From assembly GCF_003073045.1 (NCBI RefSeq), contig NC_037592.1, forward strand, positions 16,015,844 to 16,079,843: a stretch of DNA of 64,000 nucleotides, given 5' to 3'. The translations under genes were made by a program, and so were the position numbers. Below the pieces are notes generated by a model. The model saw nothing but the letters and a program-made list of their open reading frames with translations, did not search any database and was not told the DNA's origin. This DNA comes from Pomacea canaliculata (Eukaryota > Mollusca > Gastropoda > Architaenioglossa > Ampullariidae). Within the stretch, counting starts at the first letter, position 1. Each line of letters starts with the position of its first letter. Positions 1-18,819 of the stretch are shown here, piece after piece.

Positions 1-748
1 AACTCCATCCAAGTCAATCTCAACGGCTTTTACAACAACCTTGCCTCGTACTACAACCGCTACTACGACAGGTTTAGCAGCTTCATTCATACCATCTTCA
101 ATCCGTCGTCCTCACCTGCAGCTTTGACTTATAGTAAGCAGGGAAGCAGCGAAGATGGAAGAACTGCTGTCGGCGAGAGCGTGAGGGGAAAGGCAGTTAG
201 CGGTGGTTACGCCCCTGCTTATTCCGGGAGAAGCGTCGGTTTTGACAGCGATGTGCCTGCCAGAATTCCGGGAAAGATTCCGCCCTTGCCTCCGGTTGCT
301 TCCAGAGAAATAGTGGCTGTGGTACCAGCCTCAAAGCGCAACATACTTCCTGTACTTGACACTCAAGGCTACCCTGGGTTCTTGAGCCGCATCACAGATA
401 ATGTTGAAAGGGATGCTCGACATCCACCTGGACCTGGCTACACCGGCCATCGTCCTGACTCCCTTGGAGGCCGGTTCCAGCCTGCTTCCGGCACTGGCCA
501 GCGAGGACCCGGACATGATGATCTCGCCAGAGGCTCTTCGGATAATCAGCAGCAGGCTGGTGGCATTCAGTCATCTGAACGCGTCGAGCCTGACAGCCGG
601 GGAACTGGCGCAGGCCTGTCAGGAGCGAGCAGGCCACACGTCCCGGGACTGTCAAGCGAAGATGTTGCAAAGGGTACGGCAACGAGTCCTGAGCATAGGA
701 ATTTCGAGGGTCATTTCGTCAGAGCGGGTCAAGCTGGGAGCTATCTAG
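1..748 (+). CDS. 3' end of an unrecognised protein-coding gene, with an apparent frame switch
   Basis: The frame is open from base 1. Codons starting at 1, 4, 7 and so on encode a Tyr/Asn-rich start (FYNNLASYYNRYYDRF) and then a Gly/Ser/Pro-rich stretch with IPGKIPPLPPV at about residues 90-100. From about base 400 the better coding frame is the next one (codons starting at 401, stop TAG at 746-748). It shows strong C/G third positions and a regular helix-rich protein that includes LVAFSHLNASSLTAGELAQA. The first frame also stays open, to 798, but becomes Gly/Pro/Ser noise. An in-frame TGA at 383-385 in the second frame places the switch after that point. I see no intron long enough to explain it, so a one-base indel (assembly error or real mutation) is likely. 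It is followed by a 3'UTR with a good poly(A) signal, so this is a terminal exon. I do not recognise the family. Confidence 0.6.
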
Positions 749-1313
749 GCAGTTTGAAGATGCCCTCGGAGATGCAGAGCGACAAAGAACAAACGTAGCA
801 GCGCAGGCTAGCTGTTGTCTCGAAGAAACTTCGGCATCGTCGTGGAGCCAACCGTTGGGACAAATCTGTGTGGTCGATCCTTCAGCATCATCTGATATTC
901 GGTGCCGCCGCAATAGGAAGTGTGTTTTTGACTCTCAGACCTTCTAACTCGCAGCGGAAGAAGACCAAGGGCGAGATGGACATCGGAATAGTGCACACGA
1001 ATTTTAAAAGCTCATCTAAACCTGCAGCACAAAGACGCAGAACCTGGCTGAATGACCGAGGCATCGAAAGGTCTGTCACTTGATGATGAATTTTGTGAGT
1101 GTGTGTGAAAGAGAGAGAGAGGATGAAAACATGTACATGCATTCACTTAAGAGATTTTTGGCTATAAGATGCCCCGAAAAACTATCATCATGTAAACAGC
1201 TTTTATATTTCTAAATATGAAGTGCGCGAGAAAACACACACGCACCAGTCAAACATTATAAGAATTCACATTCTAATCACTATGATTACAACAGTGTATA
1301 ATATTTTACTTTT

Positions 1314-1319
1314 AATAAA
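1314..1319 (+). terminator. Poly(A) signal AATAAA of the leftmost gene
   Basis: AATAAA sits 566 bases after the TAG at 748 and is followed by a T-rich downstream element. It marks the likely 3' end of the transcript whose last coding exon is at 1-748. Confidence 0.65.
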
Positions 1320-1344
1320 GTTTTTTTTTGTTTTTTTTTTTTTT

Positions 1345-4064
1345 TTTTTGCAATGGAAAGTTCACAATTTGTCTACAGAAGATTATTACCAAGCAATACT
1401 GTTTGTTGACTTACACTGATACCAGCATTAATGTTGCCAGATACTTCGGAGATAGTTGTCATTTCTTGATTTTTTTTTAATTTCACTTTTTCCCCAAGTG
1501 GTTTGATGTTTTAACTATGTGACATGTATGATGAAACGTGTGTAAAATGCTTTTCCGAGAATTTTCTATATAAACTTGTACTCTTTAACTACATTGTGAA
1601 TTTTAATGATGTGTTCCACAGGTTTATATTTGTTCTTATGATTAATTGCTAAAGATAGGAATGATAAAAATTATATTTTAATGCGTTTTTGTCTATTCAT
1701 GATGTTCATATGTGTGTGTCAATGTATATGAATAGGTTTACCTGAGTGCACAAAGTTTGCTTTCTCAAATAACTGGATGGAGCTCATTGTAAATCTGTTT
1801 ACTAAAATTGAATGAACAAGAATTCAAGGCACTGTTCATTCAGTTTTAATAAACACATGCCTACCAAACATCACAATACACAGAAGTAAGTAACAAATCT
1901 TGATAAAATGCCTGCCACGTCTACAGCTGATAAAATTCAGTGTGCTAATTCACCATACTCAAGACGCCAAGGTGTAGACATCTCTCTGTACCGGTGATGT
2001 TTGTAGGTTTATTTCTCAAGAATGCATCACCATGACACAGACATACACCCTCTCCCCTAGAAATAATAGCTCTGCCCTGTAGGTGTTTTGTGTATTGTAC
2101 AATTTATTATCAGTCAAGTACATGTAATGATGCACTACAGACCAGTTCAAAATGCATGTTGCAAATTTTGTAGAGATCAAGCACGCAGGAAAAATTCAAG
2201 CAAACAGGTCGTTTTAACAGCTGTCTTGAAGTACGCTCAGCTTCAGTAACATATTCATGTCATCTGAAACTTAGTACATGACAAATGTATTTTTTCGATT
2301 CATACTCTGAAACAAAAATGATAAAAATCTTGTAGGGGACAAAGTGTTTTCAAATAATACTGATATTTTTATTATTTTGCAAGACTGCTAGTCAGTTCAC
2401 AAAATACAGGACAAGCGTTCATTTTATTAGGAAAGTGGAGTTTGTTTAAAAGTATTGAAACATCATCATGTCCGGTTAGAATACAATTAAAAAAGATGAC
2501 CTGCTATGTATATGATCAATATACATCAACTAACTCATTTCAACCTTTGTTTTTAAAGGTCATTGTAATGCATAAAAAAAAACTAACTATTGATGATGTC
2601 TTCTGGTCAGGCTGCCTATAAAGGGAGGAACACAGCGCTTTGCTTCTGAACAACCATCTGCCTCATAGACTGCATCTGCCTAGTTGTGAAATGCATAGCA
2701 GCCTTACTTATAACCAGTAGCTAACAGGTCGACTGTCTTTACACTGGTTATACTAAGGACTGTTTATTTATTTATTTATATTCTCCTGCAATATATTTCA
2801 GTACCGCAGAGAAAATATGGAAAAAACAACTTCAGTTATCTAAAGTCGTACAAGAGTTTTATATTCCAAAATATTAAAAATAAGATATAAATATATTGTT
2901 CAAGAACACAATCAATGTTCTAGAAAGTAAACATCAAATAGTAAAATACTCGAGTCGCTGTGGATGCTAACAACTGTTACATTGCATCACACATGGCCTA
3001 TATAAATATAAATGGAAACTTACGGTGTTGAATAAAGAAAAGCCATTTTCCAATGTTTATAAGTAAAATACATTACTATTAAAGTGCAGTACTGTGCAAA
3101 AGTCTATCAGCTGTAGAATAAACAGTGTTGCTATTGAGATCACGGTCACGTGGCATTGATAGGAGGAATGAGAAATAATGTTTGCAACTGCAGTGAAATA
3201 TTTTACGGCAAGTACGAATACTACAATGATGTAATCCCCTTTGATTTCAGTGTGTCGCGAAACTAAAAGACACTAGTAACTTAAAATACGAGGGGCAGTG
3301 AGTGGTCAGTAATAATGGGTCTGGAAGAAGACACATACTGATTACATGCACTGTCATCACAGATAATTGGCATCTTAGACAAAAATCTAAGACTTGGACA
3401 ACAAGAATAATAATAATACTGACAACAGAGGAGCAGCTCACGTCCAAATTGTTCCAATCCAGTGTAGAGCAGTGAACAGTTTTTCATCACACAAAATAGC
3501 TACATAAAAATCTAACTTCTTCTCATTTTAGTCATTAGACATTGGGAAAATACAGGATTGCCACTTTTATTTCAATACATCTAAAAACGCTTTTAAAATG
3601 CTTTGCATAAATATAAATCAAAAGTTGTAGATAAGTAGACGTCAAATGACTGATCTAAGCAAAGTGCTGAGGAAAGATAGAGACCATTACAATATATTTG
3701 AAATACATTTATAGTCTTCCACTCTTCTAAAAACTCAAAGACAACCCACTTGATATAGAGAACCCAAATGAAGAAACATAAACATCGACGAAAAGAAAAC
3801 AGTTTTTTAAAAGGATGGTTCAATTATCATTTTAATATTTTAGATAAAGTAGTTATTTAAAATACTCAATTAGGCTTTCAAATAGGTATTTTCTTCTGTT
3901 CATTAATATCATATTTTAAGAAAATAGCGGTCTAATTGTTGATCGCGTAGTTTTCTCGAAACACAATGGCTTCGGAAAAGTTCTTCAAAAGTGTCATTTA
4001 CTAATCTGTATCGATGATTAACTTTCGCAATGTATCCCACCCCCACCCTCCAAAAAGTGCAAAT
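1345..4064. other. AT-rich spacer between convergent genes
   Basis: This lies between the 3' end of the left-hand (+) gene and the 3' end of the tektin gene (-). It is AT-rich, with homopolymer and TTTA runs (for example 2763-2780). No open frame has convincing codon bias, and I see no RNA gene or structured repeat. Confidence 0.5.
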
Positions 4065-4084
4065 ATTATTTTTTTTTTAAAGAC

Positions 4085-4090
4085 TTTAAT
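4085..4090 (-). terminator. Poly(A) signal ATTAAA of the tektin gene
   Basis: On the minus strand ATTAAA lies about 150 bases after the tektin stop codon (4243-4245) and is followed by a purine/A-rich then T-rich stretch. It is the nearest plausible signal for this gene. Confidence 0.5.
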
Positions 4091-4242
4091 GTTTACTGCA
4101 AAAGCAGTGCTCTATTTCTCAGATGGAATACAAGGGACACAGGACAAGCACCGAATCGGCATTTGAAGAGCTGAGAATGGGAAAAGCACAAGCCCAGTGG
4201 AAGGCCCACCAGGCCTGTGTGCATGGAACTAAAAGCTTGTAC

Positions 4243-11363
<7,121 letters not shown>

Positions 11364-11935
11364 TCTGCACAGACGATGGGGGAGTCGTGTAATAATAGCA
11401 TGTACAGTCAGTCACAATATGAACACCACTCACGTAATCCTTCTCCTCATCTTTTGCGCCCTATTTCTTCTCTTTATTCGCCTCTTTTTTTTCTTTCTTC
11501 TTTCCTTAATTTTGCCAATGGCTACACGAAGGTTATTGATACCCATCAGTCTGCGAATGGCTGGTTTGAATGCGTCTAGAGCGAATATATAGACTGCATA
11601 CACATTTCTCTAAAGTACCTTCTCTTTTCAGCTTTTCAGATTTGCTTGCGCATCTATTTTATGCATTATTCCTCACTAATATATATACACAGAGGTAAAA
11701 TTATTATTACCTTTTACCTACAAGCGCATGGTTACAATAAAGAACGCATGTAGACGCCATAAATATTGCAAATTCTTAATCAAAATACAAAGCGCGTGAA
11801 GTAAAATGTCTTCCATCCTGTTAATCAAAAGTCAAGCGGGTTTTTTTTCAAACCTGCCTGGACTTTGGTTACACTGAGGTGACACTGCTGTTCAAGTCTT
11901 TTTCCGAGTACTATCATGGACCAGCAATGCGTGGA

Positions 11936-12370
11936 TCAGTGAATGACATTTATGTCATGGTGGGAACATGACACGACAGACAACTTCCAGACACTTGATA
12001 CTAGCTTCTGTGTTGTGGACAAACCCTGGAAAGGCCTGTAGTAACTTAGTAGGTAGATTATTCTAGTTTCGCTCAGTGCTGCGGAGAAACCAGGATATGG
12101 CAGTGGCATAAAGACCAGCAGTGCCATAAAGTAGAACATCGGCGACAAACAGACAGATAAGTCTGACGAAAATTCTGTCTTAAGACACGAGTAGTTGCAG
12201 ACGGAAGGCAATGTAAAAGCCAGGTGTCTGCCAGCGTTAGAGGAGCGGTTCTCGAGTACACCGTATCTCTGGTGGAGATCTCCTCGGTCTCCTGGAAACG
12301 GAAGACACCTAGCTGTGCCCAGTAACATCAGAGAGAATATTAACCCAAACATTGACATGTTGCCGTACAT
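11936..12370 (-). CDS. Possible small secreted protein (144 aa), unrecognised
   Basis: This is a single-exon minus-strand ORF. It opens with MYGNMSMFGLIFSLMLLGTA, which has the shape of a signal peptide with likely cleavage around TARC/LPF. The next 60 residues contain two Cys (SVCNYSCLK). Further in is a second hydrophobic stretch (MFYFMALLVFMPLP). A TATA-like TTTATAAAT lies about 45 bases upstream of the ATG on the minus strand. Against it, the second half lacks clear codon bias and no family is recognised. It sits upstream of tektin exon 1, inside the intron if the exon at 18560 belongs to tektin. It could equally be chance. Confidence 0.25.
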   Translation of the reverse strand: MYGNMSMFGLIFSLMLLGTARCLPFPGDRGDLHQRYGVLENRSSNAGRHLAFTLPSVCNYSCLKTEFSSDLSVCLSPMFYFMALLVFMPLPYPGFSAALSETRIIYLLSYYRPFQGLSTTQKLVSSVWKLSVVSCSHHDINVIH

Positions 12371-14942
12371 GTGGAGCTCCTTGCTTGTGAGCTGTTGATT
12401 TATAAAATTGATAGAGATACAAAGAGGGCTAAAATGTAGTCAGCTGTACCGGCGCAGGTTTCTATCAACTCAACACGCAACTGACTGAACACTTCCCACT
12501 TTTCTTTTCTTTTTTATGCAAAGGAACAATAATATATAATACCCTGTATAATACCGCAAACACATTCTTTGAAAACAGACTGCGAGTGCGACCCTACGCA
12601 CTTGTGCCATTTACTTTCCCCCGTTCAGAGGACGTTCATAAAGAATTTACACCTCTGGTCGCTTTCAGTTCTTTGAATCTATTAAGCGTGAGAGCTGATA
12701 GCCCGGGCACCATGTCACAGTTGGGCTAACCGTGTGGAATAACAGTCACTGCTTACTGAACCTTGATGTCCTGATGTTTGACTTGGCTGGTGCCGGTTAA
12801 GGTCCAACCTACTTGCTTTCCAGTGCCTTGGTTTCAGTGTAACAGAGTGCTTTATACATGGGTGACTGTATTAGCTTCGGTCACACGTATCATTGTTTTG
12901 GTATTTCTCATCCATATTGGCAGTTTATGTTCTGTCTTACTCCAAACGTACAAACTCTCAAAGTATGTTCTTCAAACAGAGGAAAGTTGACCGTACGCGT
13001 CGATTTTTACCTTCATTCTGAACAAAAGGTCGACCACCTGGGACACTTTTTAGAATTGTAAAAATGAGTCCTTCCAGTTTCCCGCAATGAAATGTGTTTT
13101 GAACAGCTACCTACCGCCTGCAGAAACAAGAAACCTCGAGATGACCTACACAGATGACGTTAGCCATAAATCCACTCCAACACTTAAGCTGTTATCAAAC
13201 AATCTACTCAATGCCAGTAAAACAATAAAGGTTCCTTTTAAAAAGCCCTTAATTTGGAGGCACCGGTGTCCATTTTGTTCTTGAAGGCGACCATCTTATC
13301 TGCAGGTACAATAAAACAACAACTTTACCACTGATGAGAGGGCAGGAGCGCAAAGGCGGTATCAGTGGCACCTTGTGATAATGAGCTGTCCCTTGACAAC
13401 GACTTGCTTCCTTTCACTGCTCTTATCGCGTCACCTACTCATTTCTCACTCTGTCACGTGTGGCCAGTGCTTAATCTTCACACCACCCAACAGTGACGGC
13501 TTCAAAGACACGCCTAATGAAATGTGCCGAAACTAGAATGAACCTTACGGCAAGACCTGCCACGTATTATAGATCTACCACATAAAATTATCAAGTAGCT
13601 TGACTTAGTCCAGGTGAAAAAGAACCACTAATTGCTCAGAAAGCGTCTTCGTAAAAAGTTATTCTAGTGAGGTCCTTCGACAGAGCTGACCCATGCACTC
13701 TCTCCCCTATCCACCTCCCTCTTTCTCACTGGAAGTTGTGTCATTTTATCATTTTTTACGTGTACCATCTTTAAGTTTACTCTAACAAAATGACCGCATT
13801 GTTATTACAAGATTCAGCAATGCCTATTTATTATGCCGTGTTACGATTTAAAAGATAGAAGTATGATTGTGGAAATGGATGTACATATTGTTGTTTACAG
13901 TTACCACGGTTGATTTTTATTCTGTTTTTATTGTGTAATCCTGTGCGGATAGTCCGTTAGCCCCGTAATAAAAATTCAAAAAGATTTCTCTCTCTCAGGC
14001 TTTTTCTGATGTGTGTGTGTGTGCGTGTGCGTGTGCGTGTGTGCGTGCGTGTGTGCGCGTTGTATTGATGTATATGAGACCGAGTGCGCTTTCGCAAGCA
14101 CGGAACCGGAACGTCCTTATTGTTGGTTTTGACAGGTAATGCAGTTCGTCGAGTTACTGCCTCTCATTTTGTGTTTTCACCGCCAACAGCACTAAAACAG
14201 AACATGAAAAGAATATGTCCATACACAAATAAGCCTTGCTTGAGCAGTTTATTGAACACTTTAGTGGCATTTTCTGTAAACAATTCATGTTTGCTGCCTG
14301 TTTGCAATGTCGCTATGATCTATTATGCATCGGCATTGAAGTTTCCAACAAAACTCCAAAAGCCTCTTATGTACTGAGGTCGATTTAACTAACAGCATGA
14401 AAAATAAAATCGAAAAGTAATGATTTGCAGAACACTTCTTCTCTCTTATTCTACCTCTTTGCCCGCGCGCGCGCACGCACACATACACGTATATAATTGG
14501 GATACAGAAAAAATGTTATAATGTCGTCTATTGTGAAATCAATTTACCTAATGTCACGTTTCAGTGACCAAAAGAATTATAGTTTGTCATATTTTTGTCC
14601 CTATTCTGAACCTGCTGGTTTTGCGTCTTTTCTTCTTTTAAAATAAAAAAAAAAAAATTCCAAGCGTAATTTTTAAGGGAGATGTATTTACACACTTTAT
14701 TTCATCGCATAAGCGCCTTTGATCGGATAGCATGCATAACACAGACTGAATATTGTATTAGTATAAAATGTATTCAGTGTTAGCTACAACGGTTTTGTAG
14801 AATCGTCGTTTCACGCATATACTAGAAGGAAATTACGTGCCTAATCCTCTATGATATATTTGTGACCGATATGCCGCGTTCACCGAAAATGACAGGGGAT
14901 TACAAGCAAAATCGAATTAATGCCCTCAGGATTTTAAAATGT

Positions 14943-14966
14943 TGTACTGTACTGTACTGTACTGTA
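14943..14966. repeat. (GTACT)n microsatellite
   Basis: About five tandem copies of a pentanucleotide (tactg/gtact) lie in the intergenic or intronic AT-rich DNA. There is no sign of function. Confidence 0.7.
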
Positions 14967-15103
14967 ATTTACCGTCATATATTGAAACTTGAGTTCCCCA
15001 AGAGTGACGACTTGTTTGCCGTTATATTTCATTTAGGGGCTATGCAAATATAGTGCTTGACGCAGCGGTTTCTTATCGAGAAATCTTTTTATCCTAGCAT
15101 ATA

Positions 15104-16021
15104 CAGTGGTACCTCGACATACGAGTGCCCTGACATACGAGTGTTTTGAGATACGAGCCGCCGAGCGAGCGATATTTTGCTTCGAGATAAGAGCAAGATT
15201 TGAGATACGAGGAATCGCACACTACACCGCTGCACACGACCCCAACATGCGGGGCGGATATTGGTGTCGTGTGCAGCGTCTAACAGTTTCTCCCACCTCA
15301 GACTAGAGTGACTAGACCTCAGTCTGTGTGCTTGTTTCCCTCGTTTTCGAAGCATTTTTGATAAGTTGGGTTCGCGTTTTTTGCTTTTTGTACATTTACA
15401 AAACATTATCACATTTATTTTTGTAACCATGGGTCCGAAGAAGAAGATGATGTCTATTGAATTAAAGCTCGAAATCGAGAAAAACATGAGCAAGGTGTGC
15501 GAGTAATTGACTTGGCGAGGATGTACGGGCGTAGCACATCAATGATATGTTCTGAGCTTAAACAGGAGTTGATAAAGGGTACAACGCCAGCTAGGGGCGT
15601 TACAATAATTTCTAAGCTCCGGACTTCTCTCTATGAAAAGATGGAGAAACTATTGACTGTGTGGGTGACAGAGAAGCAGCTTCAAGGAGGAACCTTAACA
15701 CAAAGCATCATGTGTGAGAAGGCACGAACGATTTACGGTGATTTGCTGAAGCAGATCCCACACACTTCCACAAACGAAGAATTTAATATGTTTTTATAGA
15801 ATATGTATTTGTTATTCATAAATAAATGTTTCTTCTTGTAAATACACTTTTTCTTATTCAAAAACACTTAACAAAAACAACTGAGGTGGTGTTTTGGGAG
15901 CTGGAACGGATTAATGGCATTTCAATGAATTTCAATGGGGAAAATTGCTTTGAGATACGAGCAATTTGACATACGAGCAAGGTTACGGAACGAATTAAAC
16001 TCGTATGTCGAGGTACCACTG
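15104..16021 (+). mobile_element. pogo/Tigger-type DNA transposon, internally deleted
   Basis: Terminal inverted repeats CAGTGGTACCTCGACATACG (15104 onward) and its inverse at 16002-16021 are flanked by TA on both sides, the target site used by Tc1/mariner-superfamily elements. A TGAGATACGAG-type subrepeat recurs inside both ends. The interior starts a CENP-B/Tigger-like transposase at 15429 (MGPKKKMMSIELKLEIEK). A one-base shift near 15483 moves the frame, and the helix-turn-helix region continues in the ORF to 15799 (VIDLARMYGRSTSMICSELK). The catalytic DDE domain is absent, so the copy is non-autonomous. TTCATAAATAAATG near 15820 looks like the element's own poly(A) region. Confidence 0.85.
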
Positions 16022-17052
16022 TACTAATATATTGTGGTATTGTTTTGTGCCTTCATTTTGAGCTGCCCCTAATCACCATCTTGGATAAATAAAGTCTTAT
16101 TTTATCTTGTAGGAATGTATATATACATAAAAAAAACAGCAATGCATGTTCATGATACAGATAATATATCGTGTCTTAACTTATTCAAGCATTCAATTCT
16201 TTGCCATCCTCATTTACATCTAGAATATACATTGTGTGGATAAATAATAGAGTAACAAGTCTAATAAATAAAAACATACAGTCATTATCAGCAATCGCAA
16301 TCCTACTTTCCTTATCGTTAATCTACGTACCGACAGACAGGGACAGTAGTCTTACATCAATTAATCGATCACGTCATCAATGTTCATCAAAAGCTTCTCA
16401 CAAATAAAAGTTGGACATGCAGCTACATCTGATAATTGCCATGTATGTGTGAGTGTTTGTTTATTGTGTAAGTGTGTGTTTGTGGGGTTGAGAGCACGTA
16501 TGCGTGTATGTTTACGCTGGGTTTACTCTTCTAAAAAGTATATAAGTGGTTTTTTTTGGCAGTGTTCGCAGTATATTCCCTTTGAGGCCGCGTTAGAGTT
16601 TTATTGTGTTCGAGCTTATTCCAGTTCTGCTAAACAAGATCTGATAACCAGATTGTAACCATTGGCGGTAAGCGCCTTCTTCGCCTTGGATACATTTCTC
16701 GATGTATCTATCACCCAGTTAAATCCTAAATCTTTTGATTTGCAAAAACTATAAATGTTCTCAAATGCTGAACATAAGAACCAAAGCATTTTGAAAAGTT
16801 GGAACTAAACTCAGGATAAGAGTTATGTCCGTATAAACTGTATAAGCTATCACCAGAATGCAGCAAGCCGCTCCTGTAAGAACACGTACGTACGTAAGCG
16901 GGTCGATAGCGCAGCCAAGGGCTGTTAAGACTGAAGCAAGCACCCTTACCTGCTGTGAATCATAGCTAGGCACACAACTGCTGTCTCGCCAGACTTCGCT
17001 GCTTGTCGTTTGGCTCGCTTTGTCTGGCCCACTCGGTGCACGCCTGAATACA

Positions 17053-17094
17053 CTAAGGAAAGTGCCCCGCAACCTTGTTGACATAGAGATCACC
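17053..17094 (-). pseudogene. Short fragment resembling the ERGIC2/3 'VNKVAGNFH' segment
   Basis: After an acceptor-like gtggttgtcag, the minus strand reads GDLYVNKVAGHFP and then TAG. ERGIC2-family cargo receptors carry a conserved G-x-L-x-VNKVAGNFH motif at the start of their lumenal domain, and ten positions agree here. Nothing downstream continues the family and a stop follows at once. It could be an exon-sized relic, a decayed exon or a coincidence. I have not found other ERGIC exons in the window. Confidence 0.3.
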
Positions 17095-17227
17095 CTGACA
17101 ACCACTCGCTTGCGCACGCGCAGGGGTTTTGATACTTCCGGTGTCAGCTGCGCTACTCGCTGCCTGTAGACGTTGGTCGAAGGTGCGTGGCCGAAAATTG
17201 GCTGCGTTCACTGTTTTCATCTCACAG

Positions 17228-17307
17228 GATACGCAAATGATCGCTGAACTAAAAGCCTCGAGTGCAGCACTGACATGTCAGTTAACAAACGCGACAATAA
17301 TTGCACG
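17228..17307 (+). other. Candidate isolated exon
   Basis: An 80-nt stretch lies between a strong acceptor (ttttcatctcacag) and a donor (gtgagg). It is open in one frame and reads DTQMIAELKASSAALTCQLT. No partner exons are recognised. It may be part of a non-coding transcript starting in the GC-richer DNA just upstream (17100-17220). Confidence 0.2.
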
Positions 17308-18559
17308 GTGAGGCTATCCACAATCGACCCCGCTTGAGTAATGTCAAGTGTTCACCGGTTAAGCTATTTCAAAATAGAAATTTACCAATCGCTCAACTGG
17401 TTATTTAATTAGTAGCTTTAAAAGTCTTATTTTCATAGTTTAAAGCCTATCGGTTAAAGTTTATACAAACTAAGCGCACAATAACCCTTCAAAACATAAG
17501 TGGTAAAAGGAAAAAAGCCGGCAAACTGGCAACGAGAAATTCTCTCGAGATTGCAACAGCTGTAGTAGGATAAGCGCACTTCAACCTGTTCTTTCAGCCT
17601 GAACCTTTCCCCACAGGCTCGCATGTCTCAAAAGACGTGGACATTCTCCAGCTCGATGCCTTTTATTTTCAGTCAGTCAGCTTTATAGTTTAGATCCTTT
17701 GCAGATGGCATGTAGTATTCTCACTTATTTTGTCTATAATTTTTTTCTATTCATTTTAAAGAAAGCCTGATGAGTGCTGTCTGGATGGAGTAAGAAGAGA
17801 GCAATACGAAAAGAATTATAGCCATACTTTTATAACACGCGTGTAAATGTCTCGTGCTTTTTGGTGATTTTCAGGCACTCTTTGTGTTTGAAGTGGTGGT
17901 AGTTCAACCGTCCACTCTATCTGGAGTACTGGTCTACAATGGTGCCGGCTTACTAATCGCGTACATAGTGAATGCGGCATACTCGTATCAGTTCTCATTC
18001 AATGACGTTGGTTACTTGTATCCTTGAGAGAACAGGCTATAGAACCATGTACATAGTCTTCCACTTATTATATTAACGTAGTACAAAGAGAGAGGCGAGT
18101 CATACATAGAGAGTTGCAGATTATCCATCAGTGACACCACCACAACAGAATGAAGATATTAAAAATGGAAGGTCATGCACTGACTGTGTATGGACAGCAA
18201 TATTCAAAACATTTTACGGTATCATGCACATCTATCTTCTTTAGGTAAACCCAGCATGAAAGTAGAAGCTGCTTCCTTTCAAGACAATGAATTATAGAAA
18301 AAATAAATATTAAGTGCCAGCTACATATAATACACACCTGAACACCAAACTGTCGATCTGGTTACAAAGAGAAAATATCTCAAGCCACGCTGTTTTTAAA
18401 TCGTAATGTACGTAATAATCGTTTTAACTGAAACTAATCTTTCATTGATTTATCGTTATCTTTCGTCTTCACTTGCCTCGGTACTCTTCCTTTAACATCT
18501 GTCGTGTGTTGGGAGGTGACAAAAACAGAAATGGAATATGATCACGGTCACCCACTTAC

Positions 18560-18639
18560 CCTTCGCATAGTCTGTTTAAAGGGCATCCTTGATCTTTGAG
18601 ACAGGTGATGACTTCGGAAGGCTTCGATTCGTCCGCCAT
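18560..18639 (-). CDS. Candidate coding first exon, possibly the true start of the tektin gene
   Basis: On the minus strand ATG at 18639-18637 has a good context (ctgccATGG). It opens 26 codons (MADESKPSEVITCLKDQG..., with three Cys) and ends in GG before a strong donor gtaagt at 18559. The exon leaves two bases. The acceptor in front of the tektin ATG (11364) supplies one base (A) before ATG, so splicing reads straight through into MAYYDS and would extend tektin by 27 aa to about 493, close to vertebrate TEKT3. The implied intron is about 7.2 kb. Alternatively it starts a separate small gene: an acceptor near 17910 also fits in phase and leads to a short Cys/His-containing tail. Codon use looks coding; which partner is right is inference. 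Confidence 0.5.
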
Positions 18640-18773
18640 GGCAGAAGCGTCGATCTGTTTCTCACGAAAATGTGTTGATTTTTAGATACAGGAACACGAC
18701 GTTTGTACCTGCGTGTCCGTCCCTTCTGACATCATTGCTTTCTTTTAACTCACTGGCTGCACGGGCACTAGCA

Positions 18774-18817
18774 ACGTCATTTCAAAATCACGTCATTTCA
18801 AAATTACGTCATTTGAG
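18774..18817 (-). promoter_or_regulatory. Three tandem 16-bp repeats carrying TGACGT (CRE half-sites)
   Basis: ACGTCATTTCAAAAT(C/T) starts at 18774 and 18790, and a shorter copy at 18806, with an exact 16-bp period. Read on the minus strand this is three TGACGT CREB/CREM/ATF half-sites about 135-180 bp upstream of the ATG at 18639, next to GTTGCTA, which resembles half of an RFX X-box. Binding is inferred from motif similarity only. Confidence 0.4.
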
Positions 18818-18819
18818 TT

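Noticed and set aside
17816..17930. A short Cys/His tail exon (YHHFKHKECLKI) in phase with the exon at 18560
   Set aside because: It is only 28 codons with a poor polypyrimidine tract and no known family, so it is kept only as an alternative partner for the 18560 exon.
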